Source of the DNA: Nonomuraea turkmeniaca
Lineage (GTDB): Bacteria > Actinomycetota > Actinomycetes > Streptosporangiales > Streptosporangiaceae
Length of the DNA stretch: 64,000 bases
NCBI RefSeq assembly: GCF_005889735.1
Contig: NZ_VCKY01000007.1
Coordinates: 1-64,000, forward strand
Reading direction: 5' to 3'
Below the pieces are notes generated by a model. That model saw only the letters and a list, made by a program, of their open reading frames with translations, ran no database searches and was not told where the DNA came from. The position numbers were made by a program, and so were the translations under genes. Of the stretch, positions 25,428 to 34,361 are shown in pieces; position 1 is the first letter of the stretch, and each line of letters starts with the position of its first letter.

Positions 25428-26648
25428 CTAACGGGGGTCGGCTCCGATGGCGTACTGCATGGCCTCGAACTTCAGCCGGGTCTCCGCCAGCTCGGCGGCG
25501 GGGTCGGATTCGGCGACTATCCCGCATCCGGCGTACAGCCGGGCCTGGTGGCCGCTCACCTCGGCGCAGCGCAGGGCGATACCGAGTTCGCCGTTGCCCG
25601 CGGCGTCGAGCCACCCCACCGGGCCGGCGTAGCGGTTGCGTCCGGCGGGCTCCAGCTCGCGGATGAGCTCCATGGCCGGTCCTGGGGGAGTGCCGCAGAC
25701 GGCCGGGGTGGGGTGGAGGGCGGCGGCGACGTCCAGGATGCCGCGGCGTGCCGAAAGCCTGCCGCTGATGGCGGTGGCCAGATGCTGGACGTTCGCGAGA
25801 GGGAGAACGTGTGGGTCGGCGTCGGCGTGCAGGTCGGCGCAGAGTTTCTGGAGCGTGTTTCGTACGGAGTCGGCGGCGTGGGCGTGCTCGGCCCGGTCCT
25901 TGGCGGAGGAGACGAGGGCGGCGGCCAGGGCCGCGTCCTCCTCCTGGTCCCGCCCCCTCCGGGTGGTGCCGGCCAGGACGAGGGATTCCACGTGGTCGCG
26001 GGTACGGCGCACCAGCAGCTCGGGGGTGGCGCCGACCAGCCCGTCGCAGGCGAAGGCGTAGCAGCCGGGAAAGCGGCCGGCGAGTCTGCGCAGCAGCGCC
26101 CGGGCGTCGAACGGCTCGGCGGCGAAGGCCGACAACGACCTGGCCAGGACGACCTTGCCGAGCCGGCCGCCGCCGAGCACGGCGAGGGCCTTCTCCACGC
26201 AGCGCATCCAGTCCACGGCGCCGGCGTAGTCGTCCTCGTAGGTGACCCCGGCAGGCGACCGGACAGGCATGGCGGGAGTCGGTGGACGCACGCCCACGGT
26301 CGTCAGCCAGGCTCGTCCGCTCCGGCGGGCCAGGATCGTCGAGGGCACGATCATGATCGAACCGACGGCTTCGAGGTCGAAGGTGAACGCGCAGAAGGCC
26401 ACGGGTCCGGAGCCCGGCTCGCCGACGCCGTCCTCGACCTCCATCCGGCCGAAGAGGTCGGTGAGCCGCTCCTGGGCCTCACCGAAGCGGTCCGCCCCGG
26501 GCGGGACGGGCACGCGGGCGGCCTCGCCCCAGCCGACGAGGCCTTCGCCGTGCCGTACCCAGGCCAGACCAGAGGGGATGGGGATCCGGGCGATGAGGTC
26601 TCCCGGGTCGGGAATCTCGACTGTGCGTGCGATCAAGGTAGCCGCCAC
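25428..26648 (-). CDS. Isochorismate/salicylate synthase
   Basis: A 406-residue chorismate-using enzyme of the MenF/EntC/PchA family. Lys165 in GKVVLARSL is the conserved water-activating base. Other family blocks are VLAGTTRRG, AKDRAEHAHAADSVRNTL, HPTPAVCGTP, and YAGCGIVAESDPAAELAETR. It supplies isochorismate, or salicylate if bifunctional like Irp9/MbtI, as starter for the aryl cap. No separate isochorismate-pyruvate lyase is present in the window. The start is GTG 26646-26648 without a clear ribosome-binding site; the Zur-like box lies only 10 bases upstream, so the transcript may be leaderless. Confidence 0.85.
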   Translation of the reverse strand: MAATLIARTVEIPDPGDLIARIPIPSGLAWVRHGEGLVGWGEAARVPVPPGADRFGEAQERLTDLFGRMEVEDGVGEPGSGPVAFCAFTFDLEAVGSIMIVPSTILARRSGRAWLTTVGVRPPTPAMPVRSPAGVTYEDDYAGAVDWMRCVEKALAVLGGGRLGKVVLARSLSAFAAEPFDARALLRRLAGRFPGCYAFACDGLVGATPELLVRRTRDHVESLVLAGTTRRGRDQEEDAALAAALVSSAKDRAEHAHAADSVRNTLQKLCADLHADADPHVLPLANVQHLATAISGRLSARRGILDVAAALHPTPAVCGTPPGPAMELIRELEPAGRNRYAGPVGWLDAAGNGELGIALRCAEVSGHQARLYAGCGIVAESDPAAELAETRLKFEAMQYAIGADPR

Positions 26649-26657
26649 AGAAGAGAA

Positions 26658-26672
26658 CGATAACTGTTTTCA
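26658..26672. promoter_or_regulatory. Zur-box-like site
   Basis: CGATAACTGTTTTCA, one end base off the consensus pattern, in the 123-base divergent region between the isochorismate synthase (minus) and the NRPS operon (plus). It is close to the minus-strand start, so it likely controls that operon. Confidence 0.6.
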
Positions 26673-26729
26673 TAGTTTGCACAAGCCCTTGACGATATGT
26701 CCCTCAGATCCTTAGTGTCCGAGGCGGAA

Positions 26730-26744
26730 CGATTATGAAAATCT
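26730..26744. promoter_or_regulatory. Weaker Zur-box-like site
   Basis: CGATTATGAAAATCT, with a GATT/AATC dyad, 27 bases before the NRPS start at 26772. The match is weaker than at the other sites, and an overlapping register (TGAAAATCTTTTCCG from 26736) is possible. Confidence 0.4.
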
Positions 26745-26771
26745 TTTCCGTTGGCCTGAGGAAGGCGGTCC

Positions 26772-29700
26772 ATGACCACCACCACCCAGCTCATCGCCCA
26801 GCTCCAAGGCCTCGGCGTACGCCTCTGGCACGAAGGTGATCAACTGAGGTACCGGGCCCCGGCAGGTGTCATGACCGCGGAGCGGCTGGCCGACCTGCGA
26901 GCGCACAAGGCCGGAATCCTCCAGCGCCTCCGGCAGGAGTCCGGGCTGCCGGACGTGCGTCCCGACCCGGCCGCGCGACACGAGCCGTTCCCGCTGACCG
27001 ACGTGCAGGCGGCGTACCTGCTGGGCAGGAACGACGCCTTCGACTACGGCGAGGTCGCCTGCCACGGCTACATGGAACTGGCCGTCTCGGAGCTGGACGA
27101 GCCCCGGCTCGAGGACGCCTGGAACCGGCTGATCGCCCGGCACGACATGCTCCGCGCCGTCATCCACCCCGACGGATACCAGCAGGTCCTGCCCGAGGTG
27201 CCCCGGCAGCGCATCCCCGTCACCGGCGACCCGGAGGAGGTCCGGGCGGAGCTGTCCCAGCGGGTCTACCGCACCGACCAGTGGCCGCTGTTCGACCTGC
27301 GGGCGACTCCCGGCCGGCTGCACTTCTCCATCGACCTGCTGATCGCCGACTACCTCAGCATCCAGCGGCTGCTCACCGAGCTGGACGAGCTCTACCGGGA
27401 CCCGGACCGAGAGCGTCCCGAGCTGGAGCTCACCTTCCGCGACTACGTCATGACCGAGCGGTCGACCCGGCAGGCAGGGGCGGACAGGTACGAGCGCGAC
27501 CGCGACTACTGGTGGAGCCGCCTGGACGACCTGCCTCCCGCCCCCGAGCTGCCCCGCGCGGAGGGGGACGGCGCGGGCTTCGAGCGCCACACCGTCACGA
27601 TCGACGCCGGCCGTTGGGCGGCGCTGCGCAGGCGGGCCGCCGAGGAGAACCTCACCCCGTCGGCGGCCGTGCTGGCCGGCTACGCCGAAGTCGTCGGCAG
27701 GTGGAGCGGCAGCCCCGCCTTCACGCTCAACCTCACACTGCTCAACCGGCTGCCGCTGCATCCGCAGGTGGACGTGCTGGTGGGTGACTTCACCTCTCTC
27801 AGCCTGCTGGCCGTGGAGCCGGCGGCGCCAGAGGCCGGCTTCGCCGACCGGGCCCGGGACCTGCAGGCCCGGCTCATGACAGATCTCGACCACCGCACCT
27901 GCTCCGGCGTGGAGGTGATGCGCGAGCTGGCCAGGCGGAAGGGCAGGGCCGCGGCCCTCATGCCCGTCGTCTACACCAGCACCATCGGGCTGGACCAGGA
28001 CGCGGAGGCGCCGCCGCCCGGGAGCCTGCTGGCCGAGCCGCCGGTCGCGGGTCTCAGCCAGACCCCGCAGGTCTGGCTCGACTGCCAGGCCATCGAGCAG
28101 CGCGGCATGCTGGTGATCAACTGGGACGTCAGGGCCGGCGTCTTCCCCGACGGGATGATCGAGGACGCGTTTGCCGCGTTCACCGCCCTGCTCGACCGCC
28201 TCGCGGCGGGCCTGGGCTGGCACGAACACACACTGGTGCCGCTGCCCGAGCCGCACCGGCAGCGCAGGGAGGCGGCCAACGACACGGCCGCGCCGCTGCC
28301 GGACGGACTGCTCCACGAGGCCGTGGTGGCCCAGGCACTGGCCGCGCCCGCTCGGTCCGCCGTCATCACGCCGGACCGCACCCTCACCTTCGGCGGCCTG
28401 CTGGCCGAGGCGACCGCCGTGGCCGCGGCGCTCCAGGACGTGACGGGCCAGATCGTCGCGGTCTCGATGCCCAAGTCGGCCGAGCAGGTCAGCGCGGTGC
28501 TCGGCGTCCTGCTCGCCGGCGCCGCCTACCTGCCGCTGGACGACGACCTGCCCGCCCGCAGGCGCGAGACCATTCTGCGCGACGCCGGAGCACGTCACGT
28601 CCTCACCTGCTCGGGCTCCGGAGCGCAGTGGCCGGATGATGTCCGCGTCATCGAGGTCGACGCCCTGGAGGCCACCGGCCATGAGCCGCCTCCGGCTTCC
28701 CGCGCCCACCCTGACGACCTGGCGTACGTGATCTACACCTCTGGCTCCACCGGCGCACCCAAGGGTGTGATGACCAGCCATCGGGCCGCTCTCAACACCG
28801 TGCAGGACATCAACCAGCGCTTCGACGTCGGGTACGGCGACCGCGTGCTCGGCCTCGCCGGCCTGGGCTTCGACCTGTCGGTCTACGACATCTTCGGCCC
28901 CCTCGCCGTGGGCGGCGCGCTCGTGCTGCCCGATCCCGCCCGACGCGCCGACCCCTCGCACTGGGCCGAGCTGATCGCCCAGCACGCCGTGAGCCTGTGG
29001 AACTCGGTGCCCGCCCAGCTCCAGATGCTCCAGCACTACCTGGCCACCACGCCCGCCGTCGAGCTTTTCACCCTGCGGCTCGGGTTGTTGTCCGGCGACT
29101 GGATCCCGGTCGGGCTGCCGGGGGCGATCCGCGCCCGGCTGCCGCTGATGGAGCTGGTGAGCCTCGGCGGCGCCACCGAGGCGTCCATCTGGTCGATCGC
29201 CTATCCCATCGACGAGGTGCCGGCCGGGTGGCGGAGCATCCCGTACGGCAGGCCGCTGGCCAACCAGACCTTCCACGTCCTGGACGCCCAACTGCGTCCC
29301 CGCCCCGAATGGGTGGCCGGCGAGCTGTACATCGGCGGCGCCGGTCTGGCTCAGGGCTACCTCGGGGATCCCGAACGCACCGCCGAGCGCTTCATCGTCC
29401 ATCCCGAGCTCGGCCGCCTCTACCGCACCGGCGACCACGGCCGCTACCTGCCCTCTGGCGACATCGAGTTCCTCGGCCGGACCGACACCCAGGTGAAGAT
29501 CCGTGGCCACCGCGTCGAGCTGGGCGAGGTGGAGGCAGTGCTCGCCGAGCACCCCGCCGTCGCCGCGGCGGTCGCGCTGGTCGACGGGGACGACCCGCTG
29601 CGGCGCAGGCTGGTGGCCTTCGCCCAGGTGGCCGCAGGCGCGAAGGCAGACGAGACCGAGCGGGCCGCCGTGGCGGACGCGGGGATCGCGGCCGCTGAGA

Positions 29701-32168
29701 AAGGCCGGGCCGCCGAGGACCTGACCGCGCTGACCGCCTTCGTCGACCTCGCCGACCGTGCCGCGCTGATCGCCATGGCCGCCGCTCTGCGTGGCGCCGG
29801 GCTCTTCGCCCACCATCAGGACGCGCACACACTGCCTGACATCGCCGCCATGCTGGCGGTCGCGCCGCAGCACCAGCGGTTGCTGCGCCGCTGGCTCGCG
29901 GCGCTGACCGCGGACGGGCTGCTGCACCGCGACGGCGAAGGCCGCTACCACGGCCTGGCCCTGGCCACTCCGGAACTGGTCGAGGAGCGGCTGGCCGTGC
30001 TGGACGAGCGCGCCGCCGCCTTCGACTTCGGCGGCGAGCTGGTCACGTATCTGCGGGCCAGCGCGGCCGCGCTGCCGGAGCTGCTGCGCGGCGAGGCCAA
30101 CCCGCTGGAGCTGATGTTCCCTGGAGCCTCGACCGAGACGGCGCGGGCCGCCTTCCGCGACAACCCGGTGAACCGCTACCTGAACGACGTCCTCGTGGCC
30201 GCGGTCACGGCACTCGGCCGGCCGCTGCGGGTCCTCGAGGTCGGCGCCGGCGTCGGCGGCACCAGCGCGGCGCTCATCCCCGCCCTGGCCGAGCTGGATG
30301 TGGAGGTGGACTACCTGTTCACCGACGTCTCGCCGTTCTTCCTCAACGACGCCCGCGAGGCGTTCGCCGCCTACCCCTGGGTCCGCTACGGACTGTACGA
30401 CCTCAACCTCGACCCCCGCGCCCAGGACCTGCAGCCCAACTCCTTCGATCTGATCGTCGCGGGCAACGCCCTGCACCTGGCCAAGGACGCGGCGGCCGCC
30501 CTCGCCGCGCTGCGCGAGCTGCTGGCCTCCGGCGGCTGGCTCGCCTTCATCGAAGGCACGGCGGAGAACCTGCCGCTGATGGTGTCCATGGAGTTCACCG
30601 AGCAGTTGACCGGCTTCACCGACCTACGGCAGGCGGCCGACCAGACCCTGCTCACCCGCGAGCAGTGGACGGAGCTGATCGAGGAGGCCGGTGGCGAGCT
30701 CACTCTGGCCGCCGCCCTCACCGGCGAGGGGCGGTCGCTCCTCGGTCAGCACGTCTTCGTCGCGAGATTCAAGGCCGATCGGACGCCGGTGACCGTGCCG
30801 GAGCTGGAGGAGCACCTGCGGGCACGGCTGCCGGAGCACATGGCGCCCGCGCACCTGCAACTGCTGGACGCCCTCCCGCTGACCGCCAACGGCAAGATCG
30901 ACCGCGCCACGCTGCTCGGCTGGGCCACCAGACCGGACGAGGACGAGGCGTCCGCCCCGGCCGCCGAGCCGCTCGACGAACTGGAGGCGCGCCTGATCGT
31001 CCTATGGGGCGAGGTGCTCGGCCACGGGCGGCTGGGCCGGGGCGACGACTTCTTCGTCTCGGGCGGCGACTCGCTGCTGCTGGCCCGGCTGGTCGGGCAG
31101 ATGATCGAACGGGAACCGCTGGCCGCGGGACACGACTTCGGCGCCGTGCTCGGGCAGGTGTTGCGCCGGCCCACGGTCGCGGCCATGGCGGCGTACCTGC
31201 GGTCAACGCCCGGCGAGGCGGGAGCCGAGTACTCCCCGCTGCTCACCCTCAACGAGGGCGACGGCGTTTCCACCGTGCTGGTGCACGAGGGAACCGGCTC
31301 GCTCGCCCCGTACCGGGGGCTGGTCACCGCGCTCACCACCGCCACGCCCGGCCTGCGCCTGCTCGGACTGGAGCCCGGCCACGCCGGCGGCTACGCCGGG
31401 CTGGACGCCGACGGGCTCATCGAGCGCCTGGCCGGCGAGCACGCGCAGCGGCTCATCGACGCGGGGATCGACCGGGTGCGGCTGGTCGGCTACTGCATGG
31501 GCGGGCTGATCGCGACCGAGACCGCCAGGATCCTCACCGAGGCGGGCGTCACCGTCGACGCCCTCACGGTCATCAGCTCCTACCGGGTCCCGTACGAGGT
31601 CGAGGACGACCTCGTCATCGAGTACGCCTTCGCCAGGGTCCTCGGCGCCGACCTCGCCGCGCTCGGCTACCCGACCGACGACCGGCTCATGGCCGCGGCG
31701 ATGGAGACAGCCGTGGCCGGCACGGGACGGTTGCCCGACGGCGCCATCGCCGCGCTCAACGACCGGTTCGCCGACCTCGCCGCCGGCTTCCGCCGCCTGG
31801 GGGAGCGGCGCCGGTCCGAGCGCCTGGCGGCGATCGTCGCGGCCATGCCGGCCGGGCGGTTCCCGGTGGACGAGGGCTATCTGGAGACGATGTACCAGGT
31901 GTTCCGGCACAACCTGCGCGCCATCGCCCGCTTCCGACCCGACCCGTACGCCGGCGACATCACGCTCCTCAGGGACGGCGGGCTCGTCCAGCTCCTGCCG
32001 CCCATGCAGGAGGAGATGACCGCGTACTGGCAGGAGGTCTGCCTGGGCGAGCTGCGCATCGTGGACATCCCCGGCGACCACTTCACCTGCATGTCGTCCC
32101 CGCACGTGGAAACCGTCGGCCGCATCCTCGGCCAGGAGTGGAGCCCGGGAGTGAGCACTGATGAGTGA
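26772..32168 (+). CDS. NRPS: docking-Cy-A(MT)-PCP-TE, terminal module
   Basis: A 1798-residue synthetase with the PchF layout. It has a TubC-like docking domain (1-55) and a heterocyclisation domain (65-500, DxxxxD at 188-193 replacing HHxxxDG). The adenylation domain carries YTSGSTGAPKG near 654; FDLSVYD, WNSVPA, LLSGDW and ATEASIW fit a cysteine code. A methyltransferase inserted after A8 has SAM motif VLEVGAGVGGTSAAL near 1153. A10 NGKIDR is near 1375, and the carrier Ser1434 lies in GGDSLLL. The thioesterase (1485-1798) reads GYCMGG: Cys1575 replaces the usual serine, with His1770 as likely base. It should add, cyclise and methylate the last cysteine and release the chain. It is the first gene of the 21-kb operon. 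Confidence 0.93.
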   Translation: MTTTTQLIAQLQGLGVRLWHEGDQLRYRAPAGVMTAERLADLRAHKAGILQRLRQESGLPDVRPDPAARHEPFPLTDVQAAYLLGRNDAFDYGEVACHGYMELAVSELDEPRLEDAWNRLIARHDMLRAVIHPDGYQQVLPEVPRQRIPVTGDPEEVRAELSQRVYRTDQWPLFDLRATPGRLHFSIDLLIADYLSIQRLLTELDELYRDPDRERPELELTFRDYVMTERSTRQAGADRYERDRDYWWSRLDDLPPAPELPRAEGDGAGFERHTVTIDAGRWAALRRRAAEENLTPSAAVLAGYAEVVGRWSGSPAFTLNLTLLNRLPLHPQVDVLVGDFTSLSLLAVEPAAPEAGFADRARDLQARLMTDLDHRTCSGVEVMRELARRKGRAAALMPVVYTSTIGLDQDAEAPPPGSLLAEPPVAGLSQTPQVWLDCQAIEQRGMLVINWDVRAGVFPDGMIEDAFAAFTALLDRLAAGLGWHEHTLVPLPEPHRQRREAANDTAAPLPDGLLHEAVVAQALAAPARSAVITPDRTLTFGGLLAEATAVAAALQDVTGQIVAVSMPKSAEQVSAVLGVLLAGAAYLPLDDDLPARRRETILRDAGARHVLTCSGSGAQWPDDVRVIEVDALEATGHEPPPASRAHPDDLAYVIYTSGSTGAPKGVMTSHRAALNTVQDINQRFDVGYGDRVLGLAGLGFDLSVYDIFGPLAVGGALVLPDPARRADPSHWAELIAQHAVSLWNSVPAQLQMLQHYLATTPAVELFTLRLGLLSGDWIPVGLPGAIRARLPLMELVSLGGATEASIWSIAYPIDEVPAGWRSIPYGRPLANQTFHVLDAQLRPRPEWVAGELYIGGAGLAQGYLGDPERTAERFIVHPELGRLYRTGDHGRYLPSGDIEFLGRTDTQVKIRGHRVELGEVEAVLAEHPAVAAAVALVDGDDPLRRRLVAFAQVAAGAKADETERAAVADAGIAAAEKGRAAEDLTALTAFVDLADRAALIAMAAALRGAGLFAHHQDAHTLPDIAAMLAVAPQHQRLLRRWLAALTADGLLHRDGEGRYHGLALATPELVEERLAVLDERAAAFDFGGELVTYLRASAAALPELLRGEANPLELMFPGASTETARAAFRDNPVNRYLNDVLVAAVTALGRPLRVLEVGAGVGGTSAALIPALAELDVEVDYLFTDVSPFFLNDAREAFAAYPWVRYGLYDLNLDPRAQDLQPNSFDLIVAGNALHLAKDAAAALAALRELLASGGWLAFIEGTAENLPLMVSMEFTEQLTGFTDLRQAADQTLLTREQWTELIEEAGGELTLAAALTGEGRSLLGQHVFVARFKADRTPVTVPELEEHLRARLPEHMAPAHLQLLDALPLTANGKIDRATLLGWATRPDEDEASAPAAEPLDELEARLIVLWGEVLGHGRLGRGDDFFVSGGDSLLLARLVGQMIEREPLAAGHDFGAVLGQVLRRPTVAAMAAYLRSTPGEAGAEYSPLLTLNEGDGVSTVLVHEGTGSLAPYRGLVTALTTATPGLRLLGLEPGHAGGYAGLDADGLIERLAGEHAQRLIDAGIDRVRLVGYCMGGLIATETARILTEAGVTVDALTVISSYRVPYEVEDDLVIEYAFARVLGADLAALGYPTDDRLMAAAMETAVAGTGRLPDGAIAALNDRFADLAAGFRRLGERRRSERLAAIVAAMPAGRFPVDEGYLETMYQVFRHNLRAIARFRPDPYAGDITLLRDGGLVQLLPPMQEEMTAYWQEVCLGELRIVDIPGDHFTCMSSPHVETVGRILGQEWSPGVSTDE

Positions 32169-33321
32169 GCCGCTGGTCGGAGTCATCGGCGCGACCGGCA
32201 CCGCCGGACGGGCGGCCGTGGCCGCACTGACCGACCTGACCCTGTGGGACGCCGCCGGTCCGCCGCCTCGCCTGCGCCTGGGCAGCCGCAAGCGCGAGGC
32301 GGCGGACCGGCTGGCCGGACAGGCCGGCCACGGGGCGCAGGCGGCACAGGTCGACATCACCGACGAGGCGTCCCTGCGGTCCTTCAGCCAGGGCTGCGAT
32401 GTCGTGCTCACCTGCGCCGGGCCGTCGTTCGTCTTCGGCGACCGCGTGGCCAGGGCCGTCCTGTCGGCGGGCGCCGACTTCGCGGACGTGTCCGGATACG
32501 ACCCGGTCCACGCCCGGCTCAGCGCGCTCGACCCGCCCGCGTTCGGACGGACTGCGGTGCTGTCAGCCGGGATCTACCCGGGGCTGTCCACGCTGCTGCC
32601 GCGCTGGCTGGCCCGGCAGGGCTTCGACAAGCCGACCGCGCTCACCGTCCACCTGGGCGGGCTGGAGGCCGCACCCGAGGGATCGGCCGCCGACCTCGTG
32701 CTCAGCCTGCGCGACGGAGCGGTCTGGGGCTCCTCCGGCTCCGGGATGGCGGCCTGGCGGGACGGCCGCAGGGCCGACCACGTGTTACGCGCCGTCCCGG
32801 ACACCGAGCTGCCCTTCTACCCCGACCGGGTCTCGCTCCAGCCCTTCCTGAGCCGGGAGGCCGAGCGGCTCGCCACCGACCTGGGGCTGGTGACGCTCGA
32901 CTGGTACAACGTGTTCGCCGGCAGCCAGACCCGCATGGCCTTCACCCGGATGCGCACCGGCCAGCCCGCCACCGAGACGGAGCTGGCCGAGGCCACCCAG
33001 GCCGTCATGCGCGCCTCCATGCTCGACCTCAGCGGGCGCGAGCCGTACTACCTCATGGTCTACCGCATGGACGGCCTCGCCGGCGGCGTGCCCGTCACCC
33101 GCACCGCCGTGCTGCGCACCCGCGACACCTACCAGGTGACCGGCATGGTGGGCGCCCTGGCCGTGCGGACCCTGCTGGCGGGCACGCTGCCGCCCGGCGC
33201 TCACTACGCCGGCGACGCGCTCGACCCGGAGACAGCCGTCGCCGCGGCCCGCCGCCTGCCCGCGGTCGGCACGCTGGAGGTCATCGAGGCGGGCGCGGAC
33301 TTCGAGGCCGGGACGCTGTGA
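32161..33321 (+). CDS. Saccharopine-dehydrogenase-like reductase
   Basis: A 386-residue protein with an N-terminal NAD(P)-binding Rossmann fold (VGVIGATGTAGRAAVAAL, residues 6-23) and a saccharopine-dehydrogenase-type C-terminal domain. It overlaps the NRPS stop by 8 bases and the next start by 4, so it is certainly co-translated with the metallophore genes. Its role here is not established: it could reduce a ring imine or process a released imine or aldehyde, beside the dedicated imide reductase that follows. A lysine-pathway role is unlikely from context. Confidence 0.75.
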   Translation: MSEPLVGVIGATGTAGRAAVAALTDLTLWDAAGPPPRLRLGSRKREAADRLAGQAGHGAQAAQVDITDEASLRSFSQGCDVVLTCAGPSFVFGDRVARAVLSAGADFADVSGYDPVHARLSALDPPAFGRTAVLSAGIYPGLSTLLPRWLARQGFDKPTALTVHLGGLEAAPEGSAADLVLSLRDGAVWGSSGSGMAAWRDGRRADHVLRAVPDTELPFYPDRVSLQPFLSREAERLATDLGLVTLDWYNVFAGSQTRMAFTRMRTGQPATETELAEATQAVMRASMLDLSGREPYYLMVYRMDGLAGGVPVTRTAVLRTRDTYQVTGMVGALAVRTLLAGTLPPGAHYAGDALDPETAVAAARRLPAVGTLEVIEAGADFEAGTL

Positions 33322-34361
33322 CCGGCACGCTCCGGGTGGTGGTCTGCGGCAGCGGCTTCGGCCAGGTTTACCTCAAGGGCGTGCTGGCCGCCGAAGGGTT
33401 CGAACTGGCCGGGATCCTGGCACGAGGCAGCGACCGCTCCCGGGCGCTGGCCCGGCGGTGGGGCGTGCCGCTGCACCAACGCCTTCCCGAGGACGTCGAC
33501 GTGGCCTGCGTCGTGGTACGCCCCACCCATGCGGGCACCGAGCTGGCGCTGGAGTTCCTGCGCCGCGGCGTCCACGTGCTCCACGAGCAGCCGATCAGCG
33601 GTGACGAGCTCGCCCGCTGCCTGCGCGAGGCCCGGCGGGCCGGAGCGGCCTACCTGCTCAACTCCTTCTACGTTCACTTGGAGCCGATCCGGTCCTTCGT
33701 GGCGGCCGCGAGGGCGCTGACCGCCAGGCGGCAGGTGCTGTTCGCCGACGCCGCGTGTGCCGTGCAGGTGGCCTACCCCATGGTGGACATCCTCGGCCAG
33801 GCGCTGGGTCGGCTGCGGCCGTGGTCGCTCGCGGACCTGGCGCCGCTGCCCGCGCCAGGCGGGCCGTTCCGCAGTCTGCACGGCACGCTCGCGGGCGTGC
33901 CGCTCACGCTGCGCGTGCAGAACCAGCTCCACCACAAGGACCCCGACAACCACGCCCACTTCCTGCACCGGGTGGCGATCGGCACCGACGCCGGGGTGCT
34001 GACGCTGGCCGACACGCACGGCCCCGTCCTGTGGAGCCCTCGCCTGCACGCGCCCCGCGACGCCGACGGCAACCTGGTGCTGGACGGGTCGGCCGCACCG
34101 CCGCTGACCGCCACCGTCCCCCTCGGCCCGCCCGGCGGCGACTCCTTCGCCCACCTCATGGACGCTGTCTGGCCCGGCGGCGTCGCCCACGCACTGGCGC
34201 GACTACGGGAGGCCATTCAGGGAACGGCCGACACGATGCGCACCGGCCAGTACCATCTGGCCACCTGCCGGCTCTGGGAGGAGCTGACCCGCAAGCTCGG
34301 CCCGCCCGACCTCGTCGATCTGCCCGAGCCCAGGCCGCTGCCGGTGGAGGAGCTGACATGA
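33318..34361 (+). CDS. Thiazolinyl imide reductase
   Basis: A 347-residue Gfo/Idh-type oxidoreductase started at GTG 33318 (VTGTLRVVVCGSGFGQVYLKG). The N-terminal motif CGSGFGQVY and VHVLHEQP, followed by NSFYVHLEPIRSFV, match PchG/Irp3, which reduce a protein-bound thiazoline to thiazolidine using NADPH. The C-terminal half contains HHKDPDNHAHFLHRV, typical of these enzymes. It overlaps both neighbours by 4 bases. The product therefore most likely contains at least one thiazolidine ring. Confidence 0.88.
   Translation: MTGTLRVVVCGSGFGQVYLKGVLAAEGFELAGILARGSDRSRALARRWGVPLHQRLPEDVDVACVVVRPTHAGTELALEFLRRGVHVLHEQPISGDELARCLREARRAGAAYLLNSFYVHLEPIRSFVAAARALTARRQVLFADAACAVQVAYPMVDILGQALGRLRPWSLADLAPLPAPGGPFRSLHGTLAGVPLTLRVQNQLHHKDPDNHAHFLHRVAIGTDAGVLTLADTHGPVLWSPRLHAPRDADGNLVLDGSAAPPLTATVPLGPPGGDSFAHLMDAVWPGGVAHALARLREAIQGTADTMRTGQYHLATCRLWEELTRKLGPPDLVDLPEPRPLPVEELT

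Noticed and set aside
26733-30476. A 1247-codon open frame antisense to the first NRPS gene
   Set aside because: It is a shadow of the high-GC coding strand: composition is repetitive Gly/Arg/Val, there is no domain, and the sense strand has complete NRPS motifs.
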